In this document: positions 63,548 through 64,000 of the stretch, piece after piece
Position numbering within the stretch: position 1 is the first letter of the stretch
How the letters are laid out: each line of letters begins with the position of its first letter
Assembly: GCF_001854125.1 (NCBI RefSeq)
Contig: NZ_CP017715.1
Coordinates: 1,612,001 to 1,676,000 of the forward strand
DNA length: 64,000 bases
DNA from: Marinobacter salinus
GTDB lineage: Bacteria; Pseudomonadota; Gammaproteobacteria; Pseudomonadales; Oleiphilaceae
Direction of reading: 5' to 3'
Program-made: the position numbers and the translations under genes
The notes under the pieces: generated by a model
What the model was told of the DNA's origin: nothing
What the model saw: the letters and a program-made list of their open reading frames with translations, nothing else
Database searches by the model: none

Positions 63548-63628
63548 AACGCCAGCCAGCATGCGCGGCTACGAAATGTAGGCGAAGCCGCAATGCAGTA
63601 GGCGTCGCGTGCCTGGCCTTGTTAGTTG
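63548..63628 (-). repeat. attC site 17, split by IS copy D
   Basis: Class-II attC: AACGCCAGCCAGCATGCGCG, AGGCGAAGCCGCAATG, AGGCGTCGCGTGCCTGGCC, GTTAGTT (63621-63627). Its R' half (GTTAGGT on the minus strand) is at 61710-61716. Confidence 0.84.
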
Positions 63629-64000
63629 CTATTTGGGAATGCCTTTTCTTCTTGGATTGAAGAACCACTTTGATATTTCCTCAATAAAACCCCATACATC
63701 ACCTTCTTCAGGCTTAACATATTCCTCAGAATTTGGGTCTTCACCGATCTTTTCAAAGATTTCGACCAGCCAATTTGGTCCGTGCCCTCTTGCATTCAAC
63801 CTTTTAAGCCACGATTCGAGCTCGCCATTGGGAACAACAAAAAGTCCATATTCTGATAGCTTTAGAAATAGATTTGATAGTGCTTCTTTGTCTTCCTCGT
63901 TAAGTATTTTTATTCCGCCTTCTCTTTTCATATCCTTACCGGAACCTTCAAACTTCTGCTTTATCGCCTGCCTCAGGCTCGCTAATGGTTGCCGTTCAAT
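63629..64000 (-). CDS. C-terminus of a probable OLD/AAA-type ATPase-nuclease (cassette gene, partial)
   Basis: The last ~123 residues of a larger protein; the frame is open to the right edge, so an internal ATG at 63931 is not the true start. The segment LSEYGLFVVPNGELESWLKRL, GHGPNWLVEIFEKIGEDP and EGDVWGFIEEISKWF resembles the C-terminal end of TOPRIM-containing AAA (OLD-like) ATPases found in phage-defence genes. Assignment rests on a short region and is tentative. The stop is two bases from the R'' core of attC 17. Confidence 0.5.
   Translation of the reverse strand: MERQPLASLRQAIKQKFEGSGKDMKREGGIKILNEEDKEALSNLFLKLSEYGLFVVPNGELESWLKRLNARGHGPNWLVEIFEKIGEDPNSEEYVKPEEGDVWGFIEEISKWFFNPRRKGIPK

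Overview
The window reads as a chromosome segment of a marine gammaproteobacterium, most likely Marinobacter or a close relative. The evidence is the Pseudomonas/Marinobacter-type order gyrA-serC-pheA-hisC-tyrA/aroA-cmk-rpsA-ihfB-lapA-lapB-pyrF on one strand, a fused prephenate dehydrogenase/EPSP synthase, and a glucosylglycerol-phosphate synthase next to a GH13_18 phosphorylase. The genus is an inference from gene content and not from a marker-gene search.

Layout. 1-10.7 kb is housekeeping sequence: partial rlmL, rmf, pyrD, a cation-efflux gene, a divergent pair coding for an RLAN/ATP-grasp RimK-like ligase and a GNAT-C39 peptidase fusion, uvrB, a TTG-started class I aminotransferase, and tRNA-Asn with its promoter and terminator. 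10.8-24.2 kb is a long leftward block for aromatic amino-acid and serine biosynthesis, ribosomal protein S1, IHF-beta, LapAB and gyrase A. 24.4-36 kb holds purU, a periplasmic gamma-glutamyltransferase, a YkoF-like protein translationally coupled to an FtsH-type protease, a ZIP-like transporter, a two-domain Usp, a Lon-family protease, a DUF2202 protein and a YghU-like GST. 35.9-41.3 kb holds two DUF4398/OmpA lipoproteins and the glucosylglycerol synthesis/phosphorolysis pair. 41.3-44.7 kb is a decaying accessory stretch with a LysE fragment, a frameshifted sulfatase-type membrane protein and a methyltransferase with no clear start.

From about 44.8 kb to the right edge the window is a chromosomal integron cassette array. 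Cassette genes run leftwards, and attC-like sites about 60-100 bp long follow most of them, usually overlapping the stop codon. The integrase and attI should therefore lie beyond 64,000 and the oldest cassettes at the left. Cargo includes a MAPEG protein, a uracil-DNA-glycosylase-like protein, an M23 peptidase, a short encapsulated-ferritin-like protein without a targeting tail, a GDCCVxC protein, acetyltransferases, three toxin-antitoxin pairs, an AraC/transglutaminase pair, a ZIP transporter, an RX4H (HEPN-like) protein, several unknown membrane or exported proteins, and the C-terminus of a probable OLD-type ATPase.

The most striking feature is four copies of one IS1182-like insertion sequence (three full length at about 1.83 kb, one internally deleted). 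All four sit at the same position of an attC R' core and in the same orientation, apparently with a 3-bp AAC/GTT duplication. The IS end (GAGG) next to the retained GTT rebuilds a near-consensus R' box. This suggests an attC-targeting element that may ride along as part of a cassette.
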